Assembly (NCBI RefSeq): GCF_019237635.1
Contig: NZ_JAFAGS010000145.1
Coordinates: forward strand, 1-47,406
DNA from: Pluralibacter sp.
Lineage (GTDB): Bacteria > Pseudomonadota > Gammaproteobacteria > Enterobacterales > Enterobacteriaceae
DNA length: 47,406 nucleotides
Reading direction: 5' to 3'
Positions 18,940 to 31,618 of the stretch are shown here, in pieces. The notes beneath the pieces were generated by a model. That model made no database searches, was not told the DNA's origin, and saw only the letters and a list, made by a program, of their open reading frames with translations. The first letter of the stretch is position 1; each line of letters begins with the position of its first letter. A program made the translations under genes and the position numbers.

Positions 18940-20031
18940 ATGAAAACGTATCCGTTACAGAGCATGACGCTGGTGGAGGCGCAGCATAAGCAATTTGCGC
19001 TGGTGGACGCCATTTGTCGTCATTTCCCCGGCGCTGATTTTCTTGGCGGTGGCGACCTTGGGTTATCACCGGGTCGGAACCAACCCCGCACGACGCAGCG
19101 GGTGGAGGCTGTACTGGCCGAGGCTTTTCATGCCGGGGCGGCGGTTCTGGTTCAGGGCGCAGGGACCGGCGCGATTCGGGCCGCTCTGGCGGCGCTGGCT
19201 GGCCCGGGAGCGCGATTGCTGATTCATGATGCGCCCGTCTATCCGACGACGGCGGTTATCATTGAGCAGATGGGTCTGGCGCGGGTACGTGCCGATTTTA
19301 ACGACCCGGCCTCGCTTGCCCGCGCCATCGCGGAGCAGCGTCCAAATTTCGCGCTGGTGCAACATACCCGCCAGCGCCCGGAGGACGGTTATCGGCTGGA
19401 TACGGTGCTGGGAATGCTGCATACGGCGGGCATTCCCACTCTGACCGACGATAACTATGCGGTGATGAAGACGCCAGCCATCGGCTGCGAATATGGCGCC
19501 ACGCTGTCTACCTTTTCCAGCTTTAAGCTGTTCGGCCCCGAGGGGGTTGGGGTGGTGGTGGGCAATGCGGAGGCTATTGCCCGCATTCGCGCGACGATGT
19601 ATTCCGGTGGTAGCCAGATTCAGGGCGCGCAGGCGCTGGAGGTGCTGCGCGGGCTGGCGTTTGCGCCAGTTATGCATGCCGTGCAGGCGGGCGTGACGGA
19701 ACGCTTGCAGGCCATGCTGAACAACGGTGCTGTTCCTGACGTGAAGCAGGCGGTGGTCGCTAACGCGCAGTCAAAGGTGCTGCTGGTGGAGTTTCATCGG
19801 CCGATTGCGCAGCAGGTGCTGGAACACGCGCAGCGCCTGGGGGCGCTGCCGTATCCGGTTGGGGCGGAATCAAAATATGAAATCCCGCCGCTCTTCTACC
19901 GGCTGTCTGGAACCTTTCGCGAAGCGAATCCTGGGATAGAACGCTACGCTATACGCATCAACCCCAACCGCAGCGGGGAAGAGACCGTGTTGCGTATTTT
20001 ACAGCAAAGCTGCGCGGCCTCTGGCAATTAG
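18940..20031 (+). CDS. yhfS: YhfS, PLP-dependent aminotransferase-like enzyme
   Basis: This is a fold-type I PLP enzyme of the aspartate aminotransferase/cystathionine lyase superfamily. The likely PLP lysine is Lys196 in [13 protein letters not shown], and the Asp that pairs with the pyridine nitrogen is probably in TLTDDNYAV (169-175). GAGTGAIR (residues 73-80) is the phosphate-binding glycine turn. Length is 363 residues. It is the last yhf gene and converges on cysG with a 4-nt overlap and no terminator between them. The substrate is unknown. Confidence 0.87.
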   Translation: MKTYPLQSMTLVEAQHKQFALVDAICRHFPGADFLGGGDLGLSPGRNQPRTTQRVEAVLAEAFHAGAAVLVQGAGTGAIRAALAALAGPGARLLIHDAPVYPTTAVIIEQMGLARVRADFNDPASLARAIAEQRPNFALVQHTRQRPEDGYRLDTVLGMLHTAGIPTLTDDNYAVMKTPAIGCEYGATLSTFSSFKLFGPEGVGVVVGNAEAIARIRATMYSGGSQIQGAQALEVLRGLAFAPVMHAVQAGVTERLQAMLNNGAVPDVKQAVVANAQSKVLLVEFHRPIAQQVLEHAQRLGALPYPVGAESKYEIPPLFYRLSGTFREANPGIERYAIRINPNRSGEETVLRILQQSCAASGN

Positions 20032-21401
20032 TGGTGTGAAAACCAGTTCAGCTTCTCGCGTAGCGCCACGACGCGCCCGACGATGATAAGCGAGGGGCTG
20101 ACGACCTGGCTTGCCAGTTTACTCAGGTCGGCCAGCGTCCCGTCGACCACGCGCTGCTGGACGGCGGTGCCGTTTTCGACCAGAGCGACAGGCATTTCTT
20201 TCGGCATACCGTGCTCAATCAGCTTCTGCTGGATAGTGGCGGCCTGGTTGAGTCCCATATAAAATACCAGCGTCTGTTTTTCTGCCGCCAGGTTATGCCA
20301 GTCCAGCTCTGCGCCGGTTTTCAGGTGCCCGGTGACCAGGCGCACGCTTTGGGCGTAATCGCGATGGGTCAGCGGAATTCCGGCGTACGCGGAGCAGCCC
20401 GAGGCGGCGGTAATACCCGGCACCACGGAGAACGGAATGCCTGCATTGCACAACGTTTCCAGCTCTTCACCGCCGCGGCCAAAAATAAACGGGTCGCCGC
20501 CTTTCAGACGCACCACCCGTTTTCCCTTTTGCGCTTCGCGCAGCAGGATCTGGTTGATCTCTTCTTGCGGTACGCAATGGTAGCCCGCGCGTTTGCCGAC
20601 GAAAATGCGGTTGGCATCGCGACGCACCAGATTCATGATGTCATCGGAGACCAGGCGGTCGTAAACGACGATATCCGCTTGCTGGATCTGCTGCAGGCCC
20701 TTGAGTGTTAACAGCCCGGCATCACCAGGCCCGGCGCCGACCAACACCACTTCACCGCGATGCTCCAGCGGTTCGCCAAGCAGCGTTTCGGTCGTTTCCT
20801 CAACGGCTTTGTGGTCCTGGTTCGCCAGCGACTGCGCCAGTCTGTCGTTAACAAATAACTTTTCCCAGAAACGGCGACGCTCGCCGACGGTGGCAAACTG
20901 CCGTTTCACGCGGGCGCGCAATAATCCTGCGTAATGCGCTACCTGTCCGAGGTGTAGGGGGAGCAGAGATTCCAGCTTTTCCCGCAGCAGACGCGCCAGC
21001 ACCGGCGATGTGCCGCCTGACGAGACGGCCACCATCAGCGGCGAGCGATCAATAATCGACGGCATAATGAAGCTTGCCTGCTTCGGAGCATCCACGACAT
21101 TGCAGAAAATACGGCGAGATTCGGCGGCCGCGCTGACGCGCGCGTTGACGGTATCGCTGTCGGTGGCGGCGATCGCCAGCCAGCTGGCGTCCAGCAGCGC
21201 TTCATTAAACTCACCTTCGACCAGCGTCAGCATGTCGGCATCGGCCCAGACACGAAACTGCGGGGCGAAATCGAGGGCGTTAACCGTCAGCTTCGCGCCG
21301 GCGTCCAGCAGCAGACGCGCTTTCCGTTCGGCAACATCGCCGCCGCCAACCAGCAGACAGTCACGGCCGCGCAACTGGCAAAAGATGGGTAAATGATCCA
21401 T
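20028..21401 (-). CDS. cysG: Sirohaem synthase (multifunctional CysG)
   Basis: CysG makes sirohaem, the cofactor of nitrite and sulfite reductases, from uroporphyrinogen III. The N-terminal module is the NAD-dependent precorrin-2 dehydrogenase/ferrochelatase, with [13 protein letters not shown] (17-29), Asp104 (NVVDAPK) and Ser128 (AVSSGGTSP). The C-terminal module is SAM-dependent uroporphyrinogen methyltransferase, beginning at [15 protein letters not shown] near residue 219, with [17 protein letters not shown] downstream. Length is 457 residues, as in E. coli. It follows nirD after 56 nt, in the position E. coli gives to nirC. Confidence 0.97.
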   Translation of the reverse strand: MDHLPIFCQLRGRDCLLVGGGDVAERKARLLLDAGAKLTVNALDFAPQFRVWADADMLTLVEGEFNEALLDASWLAIAATDSDTVNARVSAAAESRRIFCNVVDAPKQASFIMPSIIDRSPLMVAVSSGGTSPVLARLLREKLESLLPLHLGQVAHYAGLLRARVKRQFATVGERRRFWEKLFVNDRLAQSLANQDHKAVEETTETLLGEPLEHRGEVVLVGAGPGDAGLLTLKGLQQIQQADIVVYDRLVSDDIMNLVRRDANRIFVGKRAGYHCVPQEEINQILLREAQKGKRVVRLKGGDPFIFGRGGEELETLCNAGIPFSVVPGITAASGCSAYAGIPLTHRDYAQSVRLVTGHLKTGAELDWHNLAAEKQTLVFYMGLNQAATIQQKLIEHGMPKEMPVALVENGTAVQQRVVDGTLADLSKLASQVVSPSLIIVGRVVALREKLNWFSHH

Positions 21402-21425
21402 AGGAATCTCGCAAAAGGAGTAAGG

Positions 21426-21450
21426 ACCCGGCGACAGAGCGCCGCCGGGT
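21426..21450 (-). repeat. GC-rich hairpin in the nirD-cysG gap, possibly REP-like
   Basis: ACCCGGCG (21426-21433) and CGCCGGGT (21443-21450) form a perfect 8-bp inverted repeat in the 56-nt gap between nirD and cysG. There is no T-run on either side, so it does not look like an intrinsic terminator. It may stabilise nirBD mRNA or be a partial REP element. Confidence 0.45.
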
Positions 21451-21457
21451 TACGCTA

Positions 21458-21784
21458 TCAGGCTTTCAATTGTACCTGACCGTCCTTCACGCGTGCTTCG
21501 AAATGTGCAACGGAATGGCTTTCATCTTCCATGCACAGGCCGTCACGCAGACGGAAACGCTGTTTTTTCAACGGGCTGGCGACCCACAGTTCACCATTGT
21601 GTTCCGCGATAAGGCCGCGGGAGAGCACGCTCGCGTCGAAAAATGGGTCAATGTTGCTGATCGCGAAGACCTGCTCATCATGACGTGGACGGAAAATCGC
21701 GACCTGCGCCTTGCCCAGCAGCGCACACACTCCGGTCGCTGGCAGAATATCGTCGATATTGCAGATGTTTACCCACTGGCTCAT
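21458..21784 (-). CDS. nirD: Nitrite reductase (NADH) small subunit
   Basis: NirD is the small, Rieske-fold subunit of cytoplasmic NADH-dependent nitrite reductase. It lacks the usual Cys/His cluster ligands, as in the NirD family. Length is 108 residues, with VCALLGKAQVAIFRP, ISNIDPFFDASVLSRGLI and SPLKKQRFRL matching E. coli. It overlaps the nirB stop by 4 nt (ATGA), so it is translationally coupled. In E. coli the next gene is nirC; here it is cysG. Confidence 0.96.
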   Translation of the reverse strand: MSQWVNICNIDDILPATGVCALLGKAQVAIFRPRHDEQVFAISNIDPFFDASVLSRGLIAEHNGELWVASPLKKQRFRLRDGLCMEDESHSVAHFEARVKDGQVQLKA

Positions 21785-24324
21785 GCGTTTTCCTCCACCA
21801 GCGTGACCGGAATACGCTCGTACGGCGTGGCCGGACGGTGCTGCTCGCGTTCAGGCACTACCTGAGCGTTCGGATCGCGCTGGGTGCTGTTGATAAAGTG
21901 TTTGAAACGGCCCTGAGCGGCAGGGTTGTTGACGGTTTCGGTCCACTCGCAGGCAAAGGCCTCGCGCAGGCGCGCCAGCTCTTCTTCGAGATGCGCATTC
22001 AGGCCGAGCTTATCGTCGATGATGACGCTCTTCAGGTACGCGATGCCGCCTTCCATGTTATCCAGCCACGGCGCGGTACGGGTCAGCTTATCGGCGGTGC
22101 GGATGTAGAACATCATGAAGCGGTCGAGGTATTTGATAAGCGTCTCGCGATCAAGATCCGCCGCCAGCAGGTCGGCGTGGCGCGGTTTCATGCCGCCGTT
22201 GCCGCAAACATACAGGTTCCAGCCCTTTTCGGTGGCGATGATACCGACATCTTTGCCTTGGGCTTCCGCACATTCGCGGGTACAACCGGACACACCAAAC
22301 TTCATTTTGTGCGGGGTGCGAATCCCTTTGTAGCGGTTTTCCAGCTCGACGCCGAAGCCGACGCTGTCGCCCACGCCGTAGCGGCACCAGGTGCTGCCGA
22401 CGCAGGTTTTCGCCATGCGCAGCGCTTTGGCGTAAGCGTGACCGGTTTCGAAGCCCGCTTCAATCAGCTGACGCCAGATTTCCGGCAGGTCGTCTTTTTG
22501 CGCACCGAACAGGCCAATGCGCTGGGAGCCGGTGATTTTGGTGTACAGGTTGAATTCGCGGGCGATGCGCCCGACGGCCAGCAGCCCTTCCGGGGTAATC
22601 TCGCCGCCCGCAGAGCGTGGGATAACCGAGTAGGTGCCGTCCTTCTGGATATTCGCCAGGAAGTTGTCGTTGGTATCCTGCAGCGGCGTGTGCTGAGGCT
22701 TGAGTACATACTCGTTCCAGCAGGACGCCAGCAGCGAGCCGACGGTCGGTTTACACACTTCGCAGCCGTAGCCTTTGCCGTATTTCGCCAGCAGCTCGTC
22801 GAAGGATTTGATCCCCTCCACGCGAATCAGGTGATACAGCTCCTGGCGCGAGAAGGCAAAGTGTTCGCAGAGGTTGTTGTTAACTTCGATGCCCTGTTTG
22901 GCGAGCTCGGCGTTCAGCACCTGGGTTACCAGCGGGATACAACCGCCGCAGCCGGTACCCGCTTTGGTTGCCGCCTTCAGCGCGGCAACGGTATGGCAGC
23001 CTTTGTTGATGGCGGCGACAAGCGCGCCTTTGGTGACGTCGAAGCAGGAGCAAATCTGCGCGCTGTCCGGCAGTTTATCCACGCCGATAGCCGGTTTGCC
23101 ATGGCTGGCGTGCGCCGGAAGGATCAGCGAATCCGGGTTTTCCGGCAGTTCGATGGCGTTCAGCACCAGCTGCAACAGGTTGCCGTAGTCGCTGGTATCG
23201 CCGACCAGCACCGCCCCGAGCAGCGTTTTATTGTCCTGGCTTACGATGAGGCGCTTGTAGACTTCTTTGCTTTCGTCGAGGTAGACGTAGCTGCGTGCGC
23301 CAGGCGTACTGCCATGGGCATCGCCGATACCGCCAACGTCCACGCCCAGCAGTTTGAGCTTGGCGCTCAGGTCGGCGCCTTCAAAGGTATTTTCCGTCCC
23401 GAGGATATGGTCAACAGCGACCTGCGCCATCTTGTAGCCAGGCGCTACCAGGCCGTACACGCGGCGGTTCCAGCTGGCGCATTCGCCGATTGCGTAGATA
23501 TCCGGGTCGGAGGTCTGGCAGGTATCGTTAATCTCAATTCCGCCACGTTCAGCGACCGCCAGACCGCACTGGGTGGCCAGCTTGTCGCGCGGACGAATGC
23601 CGGTTGAGAACACGATAAAGTCGATTTCGAGGTGGCTGCCGTCGGCAAAGCGCATGGTTTTACGCGCGCTGTTGCCTTCCTGAACGATCTCTTTGGTATT
23701 TTTGTTGGTGTGAACCCGCACGCCCATGCTTTCAATTTTGCGCTTCAGCTGCTCGCCGCCCATCTGATCGAGCTGTTCCGCCATCAGCATTGGGGCGAAT
23801 TCGATAACATGGGTTTCCACGCCGAGGTTTTTCAGCGCGCCAGCGGCCTCAAGGCCCAGCAGGCCGCCGCCGACGACGGCGCCGCGCTTGCTGCGGCGAG
23901 CGCAGGATTCGATGGCGTTCAGGTCTTCAATAGTGCGATAAACGAAGCAATCCTGTGTTTCCGCGCCCTTGATAGGCGGGATCCACGGGTAAGAGCCGGT
24001 CGCCATGATCAGCTTGTCGTAAAACACGGAACGACCCGCGCTGGAGTGGATCACTTTTTCCTGGCGGTTGATAGTGATCGCCCGCTCGCCAACCAGCACC
24101 TTGATGCCATGCTTCTCATAGAAGCCTTCGCGCACCAGCGACAGCTCTTCCGCTGTGTGGTGAGAGAAGTAGGAAGAGAGGTGGACGCGGTCGTAGGCGA
24201 TACGCGGCTCTTCACAGAAAACGGTAATATCGAACTGGTCCGCCGACGCTTTATCAAGAAGATCCTCAATAAAGCGGTGGCCGACCATACCGTTACCGAT
24301 AATAGCGAGTCTGACTTTGCTCAT
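21781..24324 (-). CDS. nirB: Nitrite reductase (NADH) large subunit
   Basis: NirB reduces nitrite to ammonium with NADH in the cytoplasm under anaerobic conditions. The 847-residue protein has an FAD/NADH domain at the N-terminus (IIGNGMVGHRF; second dinucleotide motif VVGGGLLGLEAAG). A [2Fe-2S] BFD-like domain follows (CSCFDVTKG and GTGCGGC, about 425-465). The C-terminal sirohaem/[4Fe-4S] domain has TCVGSTWCRYG and CTRECAEAQGKDVG. GAGG precedes the ATG. Regulation by FNR and NarL/NarP is evident upstream. Sirohaem comes from cysG in the same operon. Confidence 0.97.
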   Translation of the reverse strand: MSKVRLAIIGNGMVGHRFIEDLLDKASADQFDITVFCEEPRIAYDRVHLSSYFSHHTAEELSLVREGFYEKHGIKVLVGERAITINRQEKVIHSSAGRSVFYDKLIMATGSYPWIPPIKGAETQDCFVYRTIEDLNAIESCARRSKRGAVVGGGLLGLEAAGALKNLGVETHVIEFAPMLMAEQLDQMGGEQLKRKIESMGVRVHTNKNTKEIVQEGNSARKTMRFADGSHLEIDFIVFSTGIRPRDKLATQCGLAVAERGGIEINDTCQTSDPDIYAIGECASWNRRVYGLVAPGYKMAQVAVDHILGTENTFEGADLSAKLKLLGVDVGGIGDAHGSTPGARSYVYLDESKEVYKRLIVSQDNKTLLGAVLVGDTSDYGNLLQLVLNAIELPENPDSLILPAHASHGKPAIGVDKLPDSAQICSCFDVTKGALVAAINKGCHTVAALKAATKAGTGCGGCIPLVTQVLNAELAKQGIEVNNNLCEHFAFSRQELYHLIRVEGIKSFDELLAKYGKGYGCEVCKPTVGSLLASCWNEYVLKPQHTPLQDTNDNFLANIQKDGTYSVIPRSAGGEITPEGLLAVGRIAREFNLYTKITGSQRIGLFGAQKDDLPEIWRQLIEAGFETGHAYAKALRMAKTCVGSTWCRYGVGDSVGFGVELENRYKGIRTPHKMKFGVSGCTRECAEAQGKDVGIIATEKGWNLYVCGNGGMKPRHADLLAADLDRETLIKYLDRFMMFYIRTADKLTRTAPWLDNMEGGIAYLKSVIIDDKLGLNAHLEEELARLREAFACEWTETVNNPAAQGRFKHFINSTQRDPNAQVVPEREQHRPATPYERIPVTLVEENA

Positions 24325-24382
24325 TTTTGCCTCGATTTCTTTTCTATTACCGCCTACCTTAACGATTCAGCTTTCCCGCTTA

Positions 24383-24396
24383 TTGATGTAAATCAA
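24383..24396 (-). promoter_or_regulatory. FNR-binding site of the nirB promoter
   Basis: On the minus strand TTGATTTACATCAA is a perfect FNR consensus (TTGAT-N4-ATCAA) and, as I remember it, identical to the E. coli nirB site. Spacing to the inferred start is -41.5, a class II activation position. Confidence 0.92.
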
Positions 24397-24409
24397 ATAC
24401 GGCTTTGCC

Positions 24410-24425
24410 TACCACTTAATGAGTA
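24410..24425 (-). promoter_or_regulatory. NarL/NarP 7-2-7 site of the nirB promoter
   Basis: On the minus strand TACTCAT-TA-AGTGGTA is two inverted NarL heptamers (TACYYMT) separated by 2 nt. It is centred at about -69.5, the position known for E. coli nirB, where nitrate/nitrite-activated NarL or NarP relieves repression. Confidence 0.88.
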
Positions 24426-24562
24426 TGCAATTGATTTGTCAGGAAATTTATAAGTCACGGAATTCGCTGGCTTTTCACGCCTGCCGGATTTATGTACAAA
24501 AAGCAGGGTTTTTGACGTAAAAAACAGGCAGAGCGTTCAACGTGCAGTACGGGGAGATGAGG

Positions 24563-24685
24563 ATGAGCACCGCACCGTTATGGTTGATTGAGAGCGGACG
24601 CTTTCGGTCGATTACTCCGATGGGAGAACTTCGACATGAGAGTTTAGAGGTACTCAGCCCCTTTACCGACAGCAAAGGGGCGTAA
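24563..24685 (+). CDS. Possible 40-residue small ORF between nirB and tsgA
   Basis: ATG 24563 opens a 40-codon frame (MSTAPLWLIESGRF...DSKGA) ending with TAA at 24685. GGGGAG lies 6 nt upstream, a better ribosome site than several real genes here have. It runs divergently from nirB and towards the 3' end of tsgA. I recognise no family, and there is no signal peptide or membrane segment. It may be a chance frame; conservation would decide. Confidence 0.25.
   Translation: MSTAPLWLIESGRFRSITPMGELRHESLEVLSPFTDSKGA
24657..24681. other. Stem-loop just downstream of tsgA
   Basis: GCCCCTTT (24657-24664) and AAAGGGGC (24674-24681) are perfect 8-bp arms with a 9-nt loop, starting 13 nt after the tsgA stop on the minus strand. 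A T-run is missing on either side, so it could be a weak terminator or an mRNA 3'-end stabiliser. Confidence 0.45.
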
Positions 24686-24694
24686 GCGTGAGGC

Positions 24695-25882
24695 TTAGTG
24701 CGCTGACGCCGCAGCGTTATGCTGACGGTGACGGGTGACGAAGCCGAGTGCAAAGCACATGACGAACACCACCGCATACAGGCTGTTTGCCGTCACCAGC
24801 GCGGCCTGCGGGCCGCTGTGCGCCACGATAGGACCGGTAACCACGAAAGTCAGCATGGTGCCGATGGTGCCGCAGGTCAGCACAAAGTTAACCAGTTTCG
24901 GTGAGGCAACTTTGGTCTGCAGAGATCCCAGCGTGATGATCGAGGTGTAGATAGCGCTGGAGAAAAAGCCCAGCGTCAGGATGAACCACGGCATGTTTTC
25001 CGGGCTGGCATGGATGAACAGATACATCAGCACCGCCGCCATGCCCGCCAGAACGGTCAGGATGCGCTGCAGATCGAAGAAGCGCAGGATGAAGCTGAAC
25101 GCCCACATGCCGAACATATACGACATCCAGAAATTGCTGACCAGCTTACCGGCGTCGTTCAGGCTCATGCCGAGACCTTTCGCATATTCCGGCACCCAGG
25201 AGATAAAGCCCAGCTGGCCGAGGATGTAGCAGAGCGCGGCGATAGACAGGAACAGTACGCCGATACCCCATTTTTCTTTCACTACCGGCTGGTCGGCGTC
25301 CTGCTTCGCCTGTTTGCCCAGTACCGGGAACTCGCAGCCCAGGGTCAGCACAAAAATCGCGACGTAAACCAGACCGATGCAGGCGTAGACCCAGTACCAC
25401 TCAATGGTGCGGGCCAGCAGCCAGGCCGCTAACATCGGGAAAATCATCCCGGCCATGCTGAAGAAGGAATCGGTAAACAGCAGGCGCGCCCCGCGCTGAC
25501 GACCTTCATACATGTGGGTAATCAGGAAGGTACCAATCGACATCGTGATCCCGCTGACCAGGCCCAGAACAAACATAGACAGCGAGAACAGCGTCAGGCT
25601 CTGGCCAAACATTAACCCCAGCACCGCCAGCACCATCAGCAGAAAGCCAAAGCGCAGCTGCGTTTTCAGCGGCACGATCTCCATCAGCCAGGCGTTAAGG
25701 AAAATAGAGATAAGTATCCCGGCGTTGAGGAAGGTAAAGGTGTTGCTCATACTGGACACGGGCAGATGGAAATAATCGGCGATATTCCCCATTACCATCC
25801 CGGTAACAATCACTAACGCGCCGGTAAGGGCGTAGGAGAAAAAGCTGATCCATGTGAGCTTGATACGATTGCTGTTAGTCAT
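24695..25882 (-). CDS. tsgA: TsgA, major facilitator superfamily transporter
   Basis: This 12-helix MFS membrane protein has 395 residues (393 in E. coli). TsgA was named in Salmonella for a link with tellurite/selenite-related phenotypes; its substrate is not established. It carries typical alternating hydrophobic segments ([39 protein letters not shown]) and a mid-protein loop with [17 protein letters not shown]. It lies alone, head-to-head with ppiA and tail-to-head with nirB. Confidence 0.93.
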   Translation of the reverse strand: MTNSNRIKLTWISFFSYALTGALVIVTGMVMGNIADYFHLPVSSMSNTFTFLNAGILISIFLNAWLMEIVPLKTQLRFGFLLMVLAVLGLMFGQSLTLFSLSMFVLGLVSGITMSIGTFLITHMYEGRQRGARLLFTDSFFSMAGMIFPMLAAWLLARTIEWYWVYACIGLVYVAIFVLTLGCEFPVLGKQAKQDADQPVVKEKWGIGVLFLSIAALCYILGQLGFISWVPEYAKGLGMSLNDAGKLVSNFWMSYMFGMWAFSFILRFFDLQRILTVLAGMAAVLMYLFIHASPENMPWFILTLGFFSSAIYTSIITLGSLQTKVASPKLVNFVLTCGTIGTMLTFVVTGPIVAHSGPQAALVTANSLYAVVFVMCFALGFVTRHRQHNAAASAH

Positions 25883-26003
25883 GACTGGCCTGTGAATAGA
25901 AACGTAAAGCGCATTGACAATGCGCTGGGTGGGCAGATTTTATTCATTATAGTGATGGTGGCAAAGGTTTATTCTGTAATTCATGAAAAAACTAATTCAC
26001 TAA

Positions 26004-26019
26004 GGTGATGCTTGTCACA
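26004..26019 (+). promoter_or_regulatory. CRP-like site between tsgA and ppiA
   Basis: GGTGA-TGCTTG-TCACA matches the CRP consensus at 9 of 10 positions. It lies 142 nt before the ppiA ATG and 122 nt before the divergent tsgA. E. coli ppiA is known to be CRP-controlled, which makes that gene the likely target. Confidence 0.6.
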
Positions 26020-26151
26020 TTTGTGTATTCGCGACAGCCCGGCCCCGATCGTTACAACTATGTCTAATGCGTAAAATTAAGTAAAAGGCTGGCCTGCCAG
26101 TCGATCGCCTTTTAGAATCAAGCCACTTGCTTTTTCTACTGCCCCCGTTAA

Positions 26152-26733
<582 letters not shown>

Positions 26734-26838
26734 TCGCTTTCTGCGCGGGTCATCCGCCCGCGCATTTTCAGCCTTCCTGCGTAACCTGAAATTGCTGCTT
26801 ATACTTGTGGCAAAAGGGGAAGCGTCAGGGAGGTTCAG

Positions 26839-27006
26839 ATGAAAAAACTCACCGATAAGCAAAAGACCCAGCTCTGGGAACGCACCCGTAATGCCAATTT
26901 TCAGGCCAGCCGTCGCCTTGAAGGGGTCGATATCGCCAGGGTCCTGTTGACCGACGAACAGGCGCGTGAACGTCTTGAGGCGCTCAGGAGGCACTATGAG
27001 CGATAA
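26839..27006 (+). CDS. yhfG: YhfG, putative Fic antitoxin
   Basis: This 55-residue protein, [18 protein letters not shown]..., overlaps fic by 11 nt and has AGGG/AGG upstream of its ATG. It contains SRRLEG (Ser24 to Gly29), which fits the (S/T)xxxE(G/N) inhibitory motif of class I Fic antitoxins such as VbhA; there the Glu blocks ATP positioning in the Fic active site. Its short length and coupling to the downstream fic gene fit an antitoxin. I infer the function; the protein matches E. coli YhfG throughout. Confidence 0.88.
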   Translation: MKKLTDKQKTQLWERTRNANFQASRRLEGVDIARVLLTDEQARERLEALRRHYER

Positions 27007-27598
27007 ATACGGCGACGATCGCGATCCTTACCTGTATCCCGGCCTTAACGTGATGCGTAACCGCCTGGGTATCCACCAGACACGCAAGCTTGAACAGGCT
27101 GCCTGGGAGTTTACGGCGCTACGGGCGGCGACGCTGGCATTGGGCCCGCAGGTACGCGGGCTCCCGTGGCTTTGCGCCATCCATCATGCGCTGTACCAGG
27201 ACATTTTCGACTGGGCGGGAAAATACCGCGAAGTCGATATCTATCAGGGCGATACCCGCTTCTGTCACTTTGCCTGGATAGAGAAAGAGGGGAATGCGCT
27301 GATGCGCGCGCTGGAAGAGGAGGCATACCTTTCCGGTCTGGATAAAACGGCGTTTGTGGCGCGGCTGGCGCATTACTACTGCGAGATTAACGTCCTGCAC
27401 CCGTTTCGAATCGGCAGTGGACTTGCGCAGAGGGTCTTCTTCGAGCAGCTTGCCATTCACGCAGGCTACCTGCTCGACTGGCAGGGGATAGCGCCGGAGG
27501 CGTGGAGTCAGGCAAATCAGAATGGGGCGATGGGCGACCTGGCGCTCTTAACGGAATTGTTCACTAAAGTGGTGAGCGAAGCGCAGGATTCTGAGTAA
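26996..27598 (+). CDS. fic: Fic-domain protein (possible AMP transferase, YhfG partner)
   Basis: This is a Fic-fold protein of 200 residues from ATG 26996 (CAGGAGG upstream); the longer frame from 26966 is not used. The Fic motif is HPFRIGSG (residues 135-142). Against the consensus HPF-x-(D/E)-G-N-(G/K)-R, the acidic residue is Ile139, Asn is Ser141 and Arg is Leu143. E. coli Fic shows the same pattern. Gly55, mutated to Arg in the E. coli fic-1 filamentation allele, is wild type. The catalytic His135 is present, so some nucleotide-transfer activity is possible. pabA follows after 31 nt. Confidence 0.93.
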   Translation: MSDKYGDDRDPYLYPGLNVMRNRLGIHQTRKLEQAAWEFTALRAATLALGPQVRGLPWLCAIHHALYQDIFDWAGKYREVDIYQGDTRFCHFAWIEKEGNALMRALEEEAYLSGLDKTAFVARLAHYYCEINVLHPFRIGSGLAQRVFFEQLAIHAGYLLDWQGIAPEAWSQANQNGAMGDLALLTELFTKVVSEAQDSE

Positions 27599-27629
27599 AA
27601 TAGCGCGGTTTGCTGTCACCGGAGCCGCC

Positions 27630-28193
27630 ATGATCCTGCTTATCGATAACTATGATTCGTTTACCTGGAACCTCTACCAGTATTTTTGTGAACTGGGGGC
27701 GGAGGTGCTGGTACGGCGTAACGATGAGTTAACGCTTGCGGAGATAGTCCGCCTTTCGCCTGAGAAAATCGTCATTTCGCCGGGGCCCTGTACGCCGGAT
27801 GAGTCCGGCATTTCCCTTGAGGTCATCCGTCACTATGCCGGTAAAACGCCGGTTCTTGGCGTCTGTCTTGGTCATCAGGCGATAGCGCAGGTCTTCGGCG
27901 CGACTATCGTGCGGGCGGCGAAGGTCATGCACGGGAAAACCTCACCGGTCAGTCATCGCGGCGAGGGCGTTTTTCGCGGGCTGAATAACCCGCTGACGGT
28001 GACGCGCTACCATTCGCTGGTGATAGACCCGGCGACGCTTCCGGACTGTTTTGAGGTCACCGCCTGGAGCGATAGCGGTGAGATCATGGGGATCCGCCAC
28101 CGCGAGTGGGATCTCGAAGGCGTACAGTTTCATCCGGAGAGCATCCTGAGCGAGCAAGGGCACGCCCTGCTGGCAAACTTTCTGAATCGTTGA
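27630..28193 (+). CDS. pabA: Aminodeoxychorismate synthase, glutamine amidotransferase subunit
   Basis: PabA hydrolyses glutamine and passes ammonia to PabB to make 4-amino-4-deoxychorismate, a precursor of p-aminobenzoate and folate. It is a class I glutamine amidotransferase with nucleophile Cys79 (GVCLGHQAI) and the His/Glu pair in QFHPESIL near residue 168. The oxyanion loop is [12 protein letters not shown] (49-60). Length is 187 residues, as in E. coli. It links to the chorismate pathway of aroK and aroB elsewhere in this window. Confidence 0.96.
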   Translation: MILLIDNYDSFTWNLYQYFCELGAEVLVRRNDELTLAEIVRLSPEKIVISPGPCTPDESGISLEVIRHYAGKTPVLGVCLGHQAIAQVFGATIVRAAKVMHGKTSPVSHRGEGVFRGLNNPLTVTRYHSLVIDPATLPDCFEVTAWSDSGEIMGIRHREWDLEGVQFHPESILSEQGHALLANFLNR

Positions 28194-28230
28194 ATTCTGG
28201 TTGCCATTAAGTGATTTTTTATGCATATTT

Positions 28231-31565
<3,335 letters not shown>

Positions 31566-31618
31566 GAGAATAAAGACAAAAACGGCGTGTTGCGGGGGCA
31601 ATACGCCGTAGAGTGGAC

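Larger units (their letters stand above)
24325..24694. promoter_or_regulatory. nirB-tsgA intergenic region (370 nt) with the nirB promoter
   Basis: The nirB promoter reads leftward. The FNR site centred at 24389.5 is 41.5 nt before an inferred start near 24348, with a -10-like element in TTAAGGT (minus strand) between them. The NarL/NarP pair is centred at 24417.5 (-69.5). Farther away are a possible 40-codon ORF (24563-24685) and a hairpin (24657-24681) just after the tsgA stop. Confidence 0.8.

Noticed and set aside
21685..23607. 640-codon open frame on the plus strand, opposite nirB
   Set aside because: It lies wholly across nirD and nirB on the other strand, has no ribosome site or recognisable domain, and is explained by GC-rich codon bias in nirB.
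24657..24681. Intrinsic terminator for tsgA
   Set aside because: The stem is good but no T-run follows on the minus strand, so it is recorded only as a stem-loop.
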